Translations under genes and position numbers: made by a program | Notes under the pieces: generated by a model | The model's database searches: none | What the model was told of the DNA's origin: nothing | Seen by the model: the letters and a program-made list of their open reading frames with translations, nothing else | Source of the DNA: Geotalea toluenoxydans JCM 15764 | GTDB lineage: Bacteria > Desulfobacterota > Desulfuromonadia > Geobacterales > Geobacteraceae | Direction: 5' to 3' | Assembly (NCBI RefSeq): GCF_001311985.1 | Contig: NZ_BBCJ01000013.1 | Location: 1-64,000, forward strand | Length of the DNA stretch: 64,000 nt | In this document: positions 1 to 8,660 of the stretch, piece by piece | How the letters are laid out: each line of letters starts with the position of its first letter | How positions within the stretch are numbered: position 1 is the stretch's first letter

Positions 1-20
1 TAGAGGGATTAAAACCTTGG

Positions 21-802
21 TTATGCCGCCTTGCGCTTCTTCTCCTCCAGACTCTTCTTCAACAGGGCCATCATGTCTACGACGTTGGAGGGCTGCGGGA
101 CGTTTTCCCTGGGGCTGGGGTTGAATGGCCCTGTGCCTTCTCCTCGATGATTCTTTTCAGGTCGTCGATGTAGCTGTCCTTGTATTTGGCGGGGTCGAAC
201 TTGGTGGAGTACTGGTCGATAAGCATGAGGGCCAGGTCGATTTCCTGCTGGCGGAGGTTTTCACCCTGTGGAAGCTTCAGCTCGGCATGGCTTCGTACCT
301 CCTCCTGATAGCGCATCTGATTGAGAACCAGCACATCCTCCAGCGGCTTGACGATGCCGATGCTTCCCCTGTTGCGCAAAACGTAGGAGGCGATTCCCAC
401 CTTGCCCGATTTCTTCAGCGCTTCCCGCAGCAAGGCATACGGCTTGGCGCCGGTCTTGTCCGGCTCCAGGTAATAGGGTCGCTCGAAGTATCTGCTGTCG
501 ATCTCCTGTTCGTCGACGAAATCGAGAATATCGATGAGGTGGGTCTTTTCCACGCTGGCAATTTCAAAATCCTGCTCGGTAAGAACAATATACTCGCCGC
601 TGGCATGCTGGTAGCCTTTGACGATCTCGCTCATGGGTACTTCCCGGTTCTCAGCCTTGCAGACTTTGATATAGTTTATGGGGTGCAGGTCGGTTTTGTG
701 CAGCAGGCTCAGGTCCAGTGAATTGCTTTCGGAACCGCTGAAAAGTTTCACCGGAATGTTAACCAGGCCGAAACTGATGGAACCGGTCCAGATGGCTTTC
801 AT
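21..802 (-). CDS. ku: Ku protein, non-homologous end joining (one frameshift)
   Basis: Bacterial Ku binds DNA double-strand ends as a ring-shaped homodimer and recruits ligase D. The protein begins MKAIWTGSISFGLVNIPVKL, the hallmark Ku N-terminus, and the core beta-barrel continues for about 240 residues. The reading frame is broken near 110-122; in the neighbouring frame the tail continues as SNVVDMMALLKKSLEEKKRK to a TAA at 21-23, giving about 259 residues, the normal bacterial length with a basic C-terminus. The start ATG at 802 is divergent from the glycosidase gene on the plus strand. No ligD lies inside the window; it could lie just to the left. The family call is secure, and the frameshift looks like an indel error in a C-rich stretch. 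Confidence 0.93.
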
Positions 803-886
803 AGGTGCCTCCCTGGTGTTGTGAACAGCAGCTTGTCTGATAAAACATTACCATTTGCCATGGGCTTTGCAACGGGGAGGAGCAGG

Positions 887-2078
887 ATGGAAACAATGGA
901 AGTCGCTGACCTGGAGCTGATAGAAGCCTGCTATGAAAAGGCGGTTCTCCTGCTCCATGCCAATTCCAGCGAAGCGGGTATTCTGGCGGCAACCATAACC
1001 AGGAAAGCAGCAGGGCGTAACTACACGGCCATCTTCGGCCGGGATGCGGCCATCTGCGCCCTCGGTATGCTGGTCTCCGGAGACGTGGAGCTGGTGCGGG
1101 TCGCCCGGCAGGGGCTCGTCACCCTGGCACAGTACCAGGCGCCCAACGGGCAGATCCCCAAATATGTGAAGCCCGAGACCGGGGAGGTGGATTTCTGGTA
1201 CACCGGCTGTATCGATGCCACTCTGTGGTGGCTGATCGCCATCAGCTTTTACGACCGCCTCTGCCCGGAAGAACAACTTGGCGCAGGCCTCGCCGAAAAA
1301 TCGGCACTGGCCTTGAATTGGCTCCAATGCCAGGAGCACCAGGCCTGGTACCTTCTCCAGCAGAACGAGGCCAGCGACTGGGCCGACATCATGCCCCGAT
1401 CCGGTTTTGTCCTTTACAGCAATGTGCTCTGGCACTGGGTGAAAAGGCTCTACGACCTCCCCACCGCCCGCCACACAAGATTATGCAAACCTGCTCTTTA
1501 ACCCATACGGCAACGTCGTTCCCGAAAAGCGCCGCCCCCGACTCCTTGTCCATTATATCCGCAACCGGTCCAGAGGTACCCCCTTTTACCTCAGTTTCGT
1601 CAATTTTGCCGTCTGGGGAATGGAGATCGACGTCTTCGGCAACGTCCTTGCAGCCTTGACCGGGCTGGCCGCTCCATCGCGGGGATGCGAGCTGGTCAGG
1701 GCCATTCTGGCCCTGGAGGCGCACCGCCCCTTTCCGCTTCGGGTGGTGGGAAGGCCGATCCAGATCCGTGAGCCGCTCTGGCGGCTTTACATGCACCGCC
1801 ACCGCCAGAACTTCCCGTGGCAGTACCATAATGGCGGCATCTGGCCCTTTGCCGGCGGATTTTGGGTAATGCTGCTGGCCCGCCTGGGCAAGAGGGAAAA
1901 AGCCCTGGTCGAATTGACTCGGTTGGCTCGGGCCAATCAGGTGAACGACTGGGAGTTTAACGAGTGGTTCCATGGCCTGACCGGAGAGCCCTTGGGCATG
2001 GGGGGGCAGTCATGGAACGCAGCCATGTTCATCCTTGCCTTCCGCACGGTGATCGACAAAAAGCGCTACGTTTACTGA
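887..2078 (+). CDS. Six-hairpin glycoside hydrolase, GH100/amylo-alpha-1,6-glucosidase-like (one frameshift)
   Basis: Probable (alpha/alpha)6-barrel glycosidase acting on storage or compatible-solute sugars; the exact substrate is not evident. Sequence landmarks are IFGRDAAICALGM near residue 45, SDWADIMPRSGFVLYSN near residue 165, and in the C-terminal half WQYHNGGIWPF and WEFNEWFHG, which resemble neutral invertases and debranching-type glucosidases. The frame changes at about 1470-1485; the downstream frame resumes as YANLLFNPYG and ends at 2078, for about 396 residues. I chose ATG 887 because GGGGAGG lies six bases upstream; a GTG at 821 is in frame but has no comparable ribosome site. 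The gene is divergent from ku. Family level is fairly sure, activity is not. Confidence 0.75.
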
Positions 2079-2173
2079 ACGGATGGCGGGCGCGGTTGCC
2101 CCCCCGGCCGGGTCTGGTATGCTTCTAAAAAGACTTGTATATTCGCCACCGGTAAAATCTGCGGGAGGTAATC

Positions 2174-2566
2174 ATGGCAAAGCTTTTGACGGAACAGTTC
2201 GAGATCACGGCGGACGATCTTAAATCAAGGATGAAGAGCGGCAAGCCGGTATTTCTCGTCAACCTGCGCCATCATGGGGACTGGGATGTCGGCCTGATCA
2301 AGGCGCGGGGGGCGCTGAGGGTTGCCGATGACGAGTTGGAGCAGCATCTGGGGGAAATTCCCCATGACCAGGAAATAGTCATCTGCTACCTGGGACCGGG
2401 AGATCGACCAAGCGTGGAAGTGGCGCAGATGCTGCAACGAAAGGGTTGGCGGGATGTGCATCCTTTGAAGGGGGGATTCAGCGCCTACCTGGATGCCGGG
2501 CTGCCGGTGGAAGACCTGAAGGGAAGAAGTGTCGCCAAAAAGAGGATGCTGCTCAGCGGCGCCTGA
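2174..2566 (+). CDS. Rhodanese-like domain protein
   Basis: A single rhodanese domain of 130 residues, likely a cytoplasmic sulfur carrier or sulfurtransferase. The putative active-site loop is ICYLGPGDRPS near residue 76, with the catalytic cysteine followed by a glycine-rich loop and a serine, as in single-domain rhodaneses. The fold continues with VAQMLQRKGWRDVHPLKGG, the usual glycine-rich end of the domain. The start has a clear GGGAGG site at 2162-2167. No signal peptide is visible. It is one of the minority of genes here without a frameshift. The sulfur donor and acceptor cannot be inferred from context. Confidence 0.85.
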   Translation: MAKLLTEQFEITADDLKSRMKSGKPVFLVNLRHHGDWDVGLIKARGALRVADDELEQHLGEIPHDQEIVICYLGPGDRPSVEVAQMLQRKGWRDVHPLKGGFSAYLDAGLPVEDLKGRSVAKKRMLLSGA

Positions 2567-2585
2567 GGGTCGAATTCAGCATTGG

Positions 2586-2884
2586 TTACTCCCAGTTCCC
2601 TTCAAAAAGTGGCTTCACCGGATGCTCCTTCCTGTTCAGCTTGAGATCACTGAAAATATCGGCCGAGGACCCGGTTTCCTTATCGGGCTGAGGCCGACAG
2701 ATGTCAGGAAGGACTTTCTGGCCGATGATTATCTCACGGAAGATGTTTTTCCCCTCAGGCTCAGGACCATGTAAAAGCGCTCCACATCACGCTCCCCCCT
2801 GGCCTGCTCCTTTTGCACCTTGGGGCGGTAGAGGAAATAGATATTGCCCCGTTCGAGGATGCCTGTTCCTTTTATTTGAGCCAT
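2586..2884 (-). CDS. Conserved hypothetical small protein, last gene of coupled envelope operon (one frameshift)
   Basis: I do not recognise a named family. The protein starts MAQIKGTGILERGNIYFLYR, and after a frame change near 2755 it continues as GKNIFREIIIGQKVLPDI and ends FEGNWE at 2586, for about 99 residues. The pattern resembles conserved proteins seen in Geobacter-like genomes, by memory only. It has no signal peptide or membrane segment, so it is probably cytoplasmic. Its ATG overlaps the TGA of the upstream gene by one base (TGATG), indicating translational coupling. It is the fourth member of a minus-strand operon with holin-X and DUF3618 proteins, which suggests a role in envelope or stress physiology. 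Confidence 0.6.
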
Positions 2885-3084
2885 CAGTACACGTTCTCCC
2901 TGACTGTTTCGGGAAAGGCCCCGGCACGGGGCACTTCCGTAACGGTGACTGCCCTTGCCCCGGCCGGCACCCTTTGCCCGCTTTTCGACTGCAGATAAAT
3001 GGCTCTGGCAGCGGTTCCGGCGGCAATGGCGATCCTTAGGATCGACAGGTAATGTTTCATGGTTTTGACCGGGTTCTTCTTCAT
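2884..3084 (-). CDS. Small hypothetical protein with N-terminal hydrophobic segment
   Basis: A 66-residue protein beginning MKKNPVKTMKHYLSILRIAI, followed by a short alanine-rich hydrophobic stretch that could anchor it in the inner membrane. No family recognised. Its ATG overlaps the TGA of the DUF3618 gene (ATGA), and its own TGA overlaps the next ATG (TGATG), so it sits within a tightly coupled four-gene set. I chose this start over a longer upstream in-frame ATG at 3168 because the longer form would lie almost wholly inside the DUF3618 gene. Function is unknown. Confidence 0.55.
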   Translation of the reverse strand: MKKNPVKTMKHYLSILRIAIAAGTAARAIYLQSKSGQRVPAGARAVTVTEVPRAGAFPETVRENVY

Positions 3085-3386
3085 TTTGCGGGGCAGCGCT
3101 CCATCAGTAGCGCCCCTGGAAGTTCCGCCTCGGGCCGGGGTTTCTTTTTCTTGCGGAAGATGAGCCACAATGCACCCACTCCGATCAGGGCTGCGGGGAC
3201 GGGTTTCTTTTTCACCGCCTCCGTTATCTTGACCAGCCCGGTAAGCGAATATTCCCTCAGTTTTACCTTCGCCTCAGCCTTCATATGGGCCGGAGCGAAC
3301 CGTTTCTCGATGGTTTGCAGGGTATCCGTTATCTCTGCTTCCGTGTAACGGATCTCTTCCCGTATCCGGTCGGTCTGGTTCGGCAT
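3081..3386 (-). CDS. DUF3618 domain protein
   Basis: A 101-residue protein with the DUF3618 signature IREEIRYTEAEITDTLQTIE near the N-terminus, then a basic region and one predicted membrane segment (VPAALIGVGALWLIF) followed by a lysine-rich KKKKPRPE tail. DUF3618 proteins usually sit beside phage-holin-like (holin-X) proteins, as here. The start at 3386 (MPNQTDRIREE) overlaps the stop of the holin-X gene in a TGATG junction, which decides it over an upstream in-frame ATG at 3419. It is probably a peripheral or single-pass inner-membrane protein. The molecular role of the family is not established. Confidence 0.8.
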   Translation of the reverse strand: MPNQTDRIREEIRYTEAEITDTLQTIEKRFAPAHMKAEAKVKLREYSLTGLVKITEAVKKKPVPAALIGVGALWLIFRKKKKPRPEAELPGALLMERCPAK

Positions 3387-3783
3387 CACTTGACCGGTTT
3401 CATCTGTGCTTTTGCCCATTGAGCAGTCTCCTTGAAGGTCTCTTTGGATTTTTCCGGCGTCAGCTTCATCTGCGACACATCTTTTTTTGCCTTGACCAGC
3501 AGCGCACCACCGATACCGATGAAGACAATGCTGATCAACAGGGCGGAGAGCCAGAGGGGAATGAAGACAGCCAGACCGAAGACCATGGCGGCAATGAAGG
3601 TCAGCAGCCCGGCGTAAAGCAAGACAGCGGCGATACCTACGGCTATCAGATCCTTCTTGAGCCTTCGACTTTCTCCGAGAGCTCGACCCTCATCAACTCT
3701 ACTTCTTTTTTGAAGAGAGTCCTGGTTTCCTGGATCAGTTCCGAAAACAGATCACCTAAAGGCCTGTCTTTTTTTTCTGTCAT
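3386..3783 (-). CDS. Phage holin family (holin-X, PF07332-type) membrane protein (one frameshift)
   Basis: First gene of the coupled operon. The N-terminus MTEKKDRPLGDLFSELIQET is followed by an amphipathic helix, then after a frame change near 3662 by two strongly hydrophobic segments (LLYAGLLTFIAAMVFGLAVF and WLSALLISIVFIGIGGALL) and a charged tail ending QMKPVK. This matches the putative holin-X/DUF1469 architecture: a cytoplasmic helix, a two-helix hairpin and a short tail. Despite the name these proteins are chromosomal and linked to envelope stress rather than lysis. The AGGAGGCGC ribosome site directly precedes ATG 3783. The reconstructed length is about 132 residues, normal for the family. 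Confidence 0.78.
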
Positions 3784-3932
3784 AAGCGCCTCCTTTCTGC
3801 CAATGATAGCAGAGGCTTGGTTAGCTACATTTAATTTTATTGGCCGCAACAGGTAATGTCAATGAAGCTGCCTGACAAAAAATTCGGGAGGCTAAACAAT
3901 TGTGGTCCTAATAAAAAAATGCTAATTCTGCG

Positions 3933-3960
3933 TTGACAGGCCAACGGCGTCGATTACACT
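3933..3960 (+). promoter_or_regulatory. Sigma-70-type promoter upstream of the lipoprotein gene
   Basis: TTGACA at 3933-3938 and TACACT at 3955-3960 are separated by 16 bases, about 75 bases ahead of the lipoprotein start at 4034. The -35 box is a perfect consensus and the -10 box matches at four of six positions. Prediction only. Confidence 0.5.
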
Positions 3961-4033
3961 CAAAATTGAGCCTGTAGTGCTTTCCCGTTATCCTGCATTC
4001 TGATGTTTCAACCACATAAGAAAGGAGATTGAT

Positions 4034-4440
4034 ATGAAAAAATACATGTCGCTGACGGTGGCATCCTTGCTCTTGGGCCTTTCAGGTTGTGCCAAGGAAG
4101 TTGTAGTTCCTCCTTCAGCGGAATTGCCCGCAGTAATTGGCGAGGCAAAGGCCACTAAAGACCCCAATGGTAATACCCGTGTCCGTCTAAGGTGGAACAC
4201 ATGGCTCCGCCGCAGAATCTGCAGCCGCCAAAGTCCGTATATGTGGTCTGGGTCGAGACGCCGGAAAAACAAAGATTCAACCTGGGTCAGCTCCGGGTCG
4301 ACGAAAAACGGCGGGGACAGCTGGATGCCACAACTGCTTTCAAGGTTTTCAGGCTGGTTGTCACCCCCGAGGACTTTCCCACGGTCACCGAGCCGACCGG
4401 TCCGGAAGTGCTGGCAACCGGGGTGCTGGAAGCCAAATAA
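4034..4440 (+). CDS. Hypothetical lipoprotein (one frameshift)
   Basis: The N-terminus MKKYMSLTVASLLLGLSGCA is a typical lipoprotein signal peptide with lipobox LSGC at residues 16-19. The mature part has no family that I recognise. The frame changes near 4190 and continues as VEHMAPPQNLQPPKSVYVVW to a TAA at 4438-4440, giving about 135 residues. The ending TPEDFPTVTEPTGPEVLATG suggests a small beta-rich domain. An AAGGAGA site lies eight bases before the ATG. It is a single-gene unit between a clear promoter and the ferritin-like gene. Probably anchored in the outer or inner membrane; function unknown. Confidence 0.65.
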
Positions 4441-4585
4441 CTGCCCGAAAAGGGTGTGAAAGCCTAATGTGAAAGCCTGCCTCAGTGCAGCTTTTCTATT
4501 TATTGATGCCGCACCGTTCAGTTTGACTTCCCTTTTCTTCTTAATACAATTTTAAAATAAACTAATTGATTAAGGAGGTAGCGCA

Positions 4586-5791
4586 ATGAGCTTCAATCCT
4601 TTCAAAGAACGCGGCATTCCTGCAGAAAAGCAGCTGAGACCCTGGTCGGAGCTTAATGTAAAACCATACGACAAGAATGAGGTCCACCCCTATACCAAGG
4701 CGCGTATCATCCTGATGAACGGGGTCGAAGTGGAAGGGGCCATTTTCTCCCACCAATTTGCCCGCAACCTGGACGATCCTGAGCTGAAGAAGCAACTCGC
4801 CCTTACCCGCCGGGCGGAACAGCAGCAGCAGAAGGCAATCAACTGGCTTTCCCCCGGAGACGAGACTCCTTTAGAGACCACCATCGGGTATGAACAGGTG
4901 GCGGTTGACTTGACCGCCTTTCTTTCGGCCAATGTGCCTGATCCCTACGTTAAGCAGGTCTTCGACTTCGGCCTGTTGGAAGACTTCGATCACTTGTATC
5001 GGTATTCAAACCTGTTGCAGATGACCGAAGGGATCAAATCGGAAAAGATGCTGGGCAAATTTACCGAGGTAACACCCGGTCGGCCAACGATAAAGGAGCA
5101 TCGGCATCCCTTTGACGATGTGAGGAAGCATGTGGACAGGAAGAAAGCCGACCCTTTGACCAACCTCTTCATCCTCACTCTGTTGGCTGGGGAACAACAA
5201 ACCATGAACTTTTATATGAACCTGGGCAATACCTTCAAGGAGCAGCTGGGAAGAGGACTCTACCAGGAAATAGCCATGATCGAGGAGCAACATGTGACCC
5301 AGTACGAGTCGCTGCTCGATCCGACTACTTCCTGGATAGAGAATGCCCTTCTTCACGAGTACAACGAGTGCTGGCTGTACTGGTCATTCATGGAGCAGGA
5401 AAAGGATGCGAAGATAAAGCCGATCTGGGAACTGCACCTGAACATGGAACTGACCCATCTGCAGACGGTGGCAGAGATCGCCAGGAAGATGGGGGTGGAA
5501 CCGGAGCAGCTGGTGCCGGCTTCCCTGCCCAAGCCCCTGGAGTTCAAGTCCCAGATCGATTACGTGCGTGGCATCCTGGCGGAGCAGGTAACCTGGAATG
5601 CCTGCGAAACCCAGATCGGTCCTCCGGAAAAGCTGCCGGAAAACTCGCGATACAAGGCAACCCAGGATCTGCTCAATGCCAAGGGTGCGCCAAGCGAGGA
5701 AGTCATCAATATGAACCGGTCGAAAAGCGGCAAGGAGTATCGGTGTGAACTGAAAGGGGAACATCCGGTGCGTGAGTTGCGCAGCAAATAG
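4586..5791 (+). CDS. Large ferritin-like (putative diiron) protein
   Basis: A 401-residue intact protein with a four-helix pattern of carboxylate and histidine ligands: GEQQTMNFY near residue 202, MIEEQHVTQYE near 231 (ExxH), EYNECWLYW near 258, and MELTHLQTVAE near 284 (second ExxH). This E, ExxH, E, ExxH order is the classic ferritin/rubrerythrin diiron signature, so the protein probably binds two iron or manganese ions. The roughly 180-residue N-terminal part and the C-terminal tail (ITEMS such as SGKEYRCELKGEHPVRELRS) are not explained by a simple ferritin fold. The ribosome site AAGGAGG lies at 4573-4579. No signal peptide is seen. I cannot say whether it is an oxidase, catalase-like or a storage protein. 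Confidence 0.65.
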   Translation: MSFNPFKERGIPAEKQLRPWSELNVKPYDKNEVHPYTKARIILMNGVEVEGAIFSHQFARNLDDPELKKQLALTRRAEQQQQKAINWLSPGDETPLETTIGYEQVAVDLTAFLSANVPDPYVKQVFDFGLLEDFDHLYRYSNLLQMTEGIKSEKMLGKFTEVTPGRPTIKEHRHPFDDVRKHVDRKKADPLTNLFILTLLAGEQQTMNFYMNLGNTFKEQLGRGLYQEIAMIEEQHVTQYESLLDPTTSWIENALLHEYNECWLYWSFMEQEKDAKIKPIWELHLNMELTHLQTVAEIARKMGVEPEQLVPASLPKPLEFKSQIDYVRGILAEQVTWNACETQIGPPEKLPENSRYKATQDLLNAKGAPSEEVINMNRSKSGKEYRCELKGEHPVRELRSK

Positions 5792-5824
5792 GAAAAAGGA
5801 AAACTTGACGGGGAACCAAAAATA

Positions 5825-5844
5825 AGGCGGCCTGCGGGCCGCCT
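5825..5844 (-). terminator. Intrinsic terminator for the DUF1328 gene
   Basis: A palindrome of AGGCGGC arms about a short CTGCGG loop; read on the minus strand it is followed by TTATTTTT. It lies 20 bases past the DUF1328 stop and may also slow plus-strand transcription leaving the ferritin-like gene. Confidence 0.7.
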
Positions 5845-5863
5845 CGCAAATCGTGCCGGAAAC

Positions 5864-6043
5864 TCAGTGCCGGGTGATCTTGGTTCCCGCAGTGATGCCG
5901 AGGATCAGCATGATGAGAGCAACCACCAGGAAGAGGATGAAGAGAAACTTTGCGATGCCGGCAGCGGCAGAGGCTATTCCGGTAAATCCGAACACAGCAG
6001 CGACAATGGCTATGATGAAAAAGATAGCTGCCCAACGTAGCAT
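5864..6043 (-). CDS. DUF1328 (YtjA-type) small membrane protein
   Basis: A 59-residue, almost wholly hydrophobic protein beginning [20 protein letters not shown] and ending TAGTKITRH, matching the DUF1328 family of two-helix inner-membrane peptides that are often stress-inducible. The ribosome site GGGAGGTG precedes the ATG by seven bases. It is flanked on its 3' side by a convincing intrinsic terminator. It is a single-gene unit, convergent with the ferritin-like gene. Molecular function is not known for the family. Confidence 0.85.
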   Translation of the reverse strand: MLRWAAIFFIIAIVAAVFGFTGIASAAAGIAKFLFILFLVVALIMLILGITAGTKITRH

Positions 6044-6146
6044 GGCGATTCACCTCCCTCATTGATTTGCCTTCACCATAAGTATATCACCGTGCAAGAG
6101 GATGCAGCAAAACAGCTGAAACCGCCAAGCGGGGAAAGGATCTGGC

Positions 6147-7038
6147 ATGTACGATGTGGTAATCGCCGGAGGAGGCATTTCCGGCTGAGTGCCGCCTGGT
6201 GCTTGGCAGGTGCTGCAGAAAAGTGCTCGTCTGCGATGCGGGAAGGCCAAGGAATGCCGTTTCCAGGGCACTTCACGGCTTTCTCTCCCGTGACGGCATC
6301 AATCCCATGCAGCTTCGCCACCTGGCAAGGGAAGAGCTGAACCGCTACCCGACGGTGTCGTTCAGGGAAAGCGAAATAACTGACGCAGTCGAGACGGCTG
6401 ACGGTTTTGATGTCCATCTTGTGGATGGAGTGAGACTGCAGGCCGGATATCTGGTGGTGGCAACGGGGGTGGTGGATAAACTCCCGGAAATAGACGGCAT
6501 TCACGAGCTGTATGGCAGTAATGTCTTTCATTGTCCCTATTGCGATGGTTGGGAGGTGCACGGGGAGCCCCTTGCCGTGTATGGGGATGGGACAACGGGA
6601 TTCGAGTACGCCCTTGAATTGACCGGCTGGAGCAAGAACGTAATACTCTGTACCGATGGCGGGGTGCTCCCTTCCCCTGTGCAGCTCGAACAGCTTGGGC
6701 GCAACGGTATCTCGATTCGCCCCGAGCCCATTCAAAGGCTGGAAAGGGAGAAGGACGGCATGATGATCATCTGGTTCAGAAATGGCAGCGGCTTGATGCG
6801 GCGGGCACTGTTTTTCAACCCGCAACAGTACCAGGCTTCTCCCCTGGCCGCGAAGCTGGGCTGCACCATCACTGAGGGGGGAGTGGTCAAGGTGGGGAAA
6901 TTCCAGCAGACCGGCTCACGGCTGTTCGTCATAGGCGATGCGGCCCGCTCGGTACAGCTGGCCATAGTTGCGGCTGCCGAAGGAGCGGAAGCGGCCTTTG
7001 CCATCAACACCAGCCTGCAGAAAGAGTCGATCTGCTGA
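6147..7038 (+). CDS. Thioredoxin reductase-like FAD/NAD(P) oxidoreductase (two frameshifts)
   Basis: The start MYDVVIAGGGISG is the FAD-binding Rossmann motif. Two indels close together near 6184 and 6200 must be corrected to continue as LSAA and then LVLGRCCRKVLVCDAGRPRN. The rest is intact: YLVVATGV near residue 100, HCPYCDGWEV with the redox-active CxxC near 130, the second Rossmann glycines AVYGDGTTGFE, and the C-terminal FAD motif RLFVIGDAARS. The order and about 297-residue length fit the TrxB superfamily. It probably reduces a thioredoxin-like or small disulfide partner, or acts as a stand-alone oxidoreductase; the partner is not encoded nearby. Confidence 0.85.
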
Positions 7039-7050
7039 ATTCAGGCAAAA

Positions 7051-7093
7051 AAGAGCCCTTAAAAGCTTGAACTTCAAAGCTTGAAGGGCTCTT
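7051..7093 (-). terminator. Intrinsic terminator for the Gly-rich lipoprotein gene
   Basis: AAGAGCCCTT and AAGGGCTCTT arms enclose an inner AAGCTT palindrome; on the minus strand the hairpin runs into TTTTTT. It ends five bases from the stop of the lipoprotein gene. It also lies just past the oxidoreductase stop and may act in both directions. Confidence 0.75.
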
Positions 7094-7097
7094 GTCA

Positions 7098-7397
7098 TTA
7101 TCGGCCGCCACCACTACTGGTCATGACGCCAAACGTGCCACCGGCGCCAGTGCCGGTATCCGTGCCGCCGCCTGTGCCGGTACCTGTGCTGCCGCCAGTG
7201 CCGGTGCCGCTTGTCCCACCAGTATCAGTTCCGGTTCCTCCTGTTGATCCGCCGGTTCCGCTACCGGAGGTGCCACCTGTATCACCGCCGGTTCCACCAC
7301 CGGTACCTCCCTCTTTTTTACACCCGGTGCTAAAGACCATTCCACCTAGAGCAATCAGCGCTGCAACTGTATAAACCGCTTTTTTAACACTTTTCAT
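7098..7397 (-). CDS. Gly/Thr-rich low-complexity lipoprotein
   Basis: A 99-residue protein with the signal peptide MKSVKKAVYTVAALIALGGM and lipobox FSTGC at residues 22-26. The mature chain after the cysteine consists almost entirely of GGTGG, GTSG and GTGT repeats, with no other domain. The GAGGAGGACAG ribosome site precedes the ATG. Its composition suggests a flexible surface or periplasmic linker-like lipoprotein. The DNA is a degenerate short repeat rich in CCGGTGCC-type units and so is prone to slippage. No function can be assigned. Confidence 0.65.
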   Translation of the reverse strand: MKSVKKAVYTVAALIALGGMVFSTGCKKEGGTGGGTGGDTGGTSGSGTGGSTGGTGTDTGGTSGTGTGGSTGTGTGGGTDTGTGAGGTFGVMTSSGGGR

Positions 7398-7558
7398 CGC
7401 TGTCCTCCTCTTTGGTATCGTTTGTCTTTTCGCTCATATGAAAGTCTAACTGATAATTCCGGACAGTAAATATATTTTAATATTGCCCGGCGCGATCTGA
7501 AAGATGTTGTAAAATTGCCTATTGAGAATCTGAGTTCAGACTGCTGCGAGGTATTTGT

Positions 7559-8640
7559 ATGGATAGAAGGGTTTACCTCAGTATAATCGGCGCCATTGCC
7601 ACTGCCGGAATTGCCGCCCTGCTCGGTCTTCTGGCAGCACCCATCCTGGAGCCCCTCGCCTGGGCACTGATCATAGGCATCGCAACAATACCCTATTACA
7701 ACCGGCTGACACAGAGAATTCCAAACCGGCCAGGGAGATGCGCGGGACTGATGGTGCTGGCCGTAACCGTCTGTTTCGTCCTGCCCATTGCCGGACTTAT
7801 CACCACCATTGCCCAGAACGCCCCGGCATGGTTTCAGACGGCCCAGGGGGTTGTAAGGGATTTTGCCACGTCGGGATCTACCATCCTGCACAGCATTCCC
7901 TTCATCGACAGAATAATCTCGTTGGTGGAAAGGAGCGGCATCGATGTGGGGGGCTATGCGGCCAAGTCTGCCGGGCCGATCTCCGGCGGAATCGTCAACG
8001 CGGCTACCAACATGGCCAAAGGTCTGGCAGAATTGATGTTCATCCTGGTCGTGGCCCTGTTCATTCTCTTCTTCGTTTACCGCGACGGCGAAAGGGTCAT
8101 GTCCACTGCCGTAACTCGCTTTGCTCCGGACGGAAACAACATGCGCCGCTACCTTTCCCGGATCCGAGCCACGACAACTGCCGTAGCCGTGGGCACCCTC
8201 TTTACCTGCCTGGTTCAGGGAATCATCGCCGGCATCGGCTATTTTTTCGCCGATGTCCCGGCGCCGGTTCTCTTTGCCGGCCTGACATCCGTTGCGGCGT
8301 TGGTGCCCGTGGTCGGGACAGCTATCATCTGGGTTCCCCTTGCCGCATATGTGGCTTTCAAGGAGCATACGTTACAGCCGGCCTTCTTGCCCTCTGGTGC
8401 ATCTTCATGGTCGGTCTTGCCGACAATGCCATCCGTCCCATCGCCGTTGGGGCCAAGGGGAATGTGCCTGTCCCGGCAGTGGTGCTGGGGGCAATCTGCG
8501 GTGTGACCACCATCGGCCTTCTCGGCCTGATTCTCGGGCCTATCATTTTTGCCACGGTTATCAATCTCTGGCATGAACTGGCCACCGTTGAAAGGCCGGA
8601 GACCGCTCAAGGGGAAGAGACAAGACCCCCATCAGACTGA
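7559..8640 (+). CDS. AI-2E family transporter / PerM-like permease (one frameshift)
   Basis: A polytopic inner-membrane protein of about 360 residues: two N-terminal helices, a soluble central stretch, then helices around LAELMFILVVALFILFFVYR and the family motif AALVPVVGTAIIW. The frame changes near 8362-8375 and continues as TAGLLALWCIFMVGLADN with the typical tail LGLILGPIIFATVINLW. Members export small molecules or act as proton antiporters; the name does not prove autoinducer transport. A GAGGT site precedes ATG 7559. It lies 20 bases upstream of tamA on the same strand and may share its transcript. Confidence 0.85.
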
Positions 8641-8660
8641 AATCCGGAAGTGCAGGTGTA

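Noticed and set aside
4441-4500. An intrinsic terminator after the lipoprotein gene (AAAGCCTGC...GTGCAGCTTTT)
   Set aside because: The stem is short and mismatched, and the T run is weak; the two GTGAAAGCCT copies nearby are a simple direct repeat.
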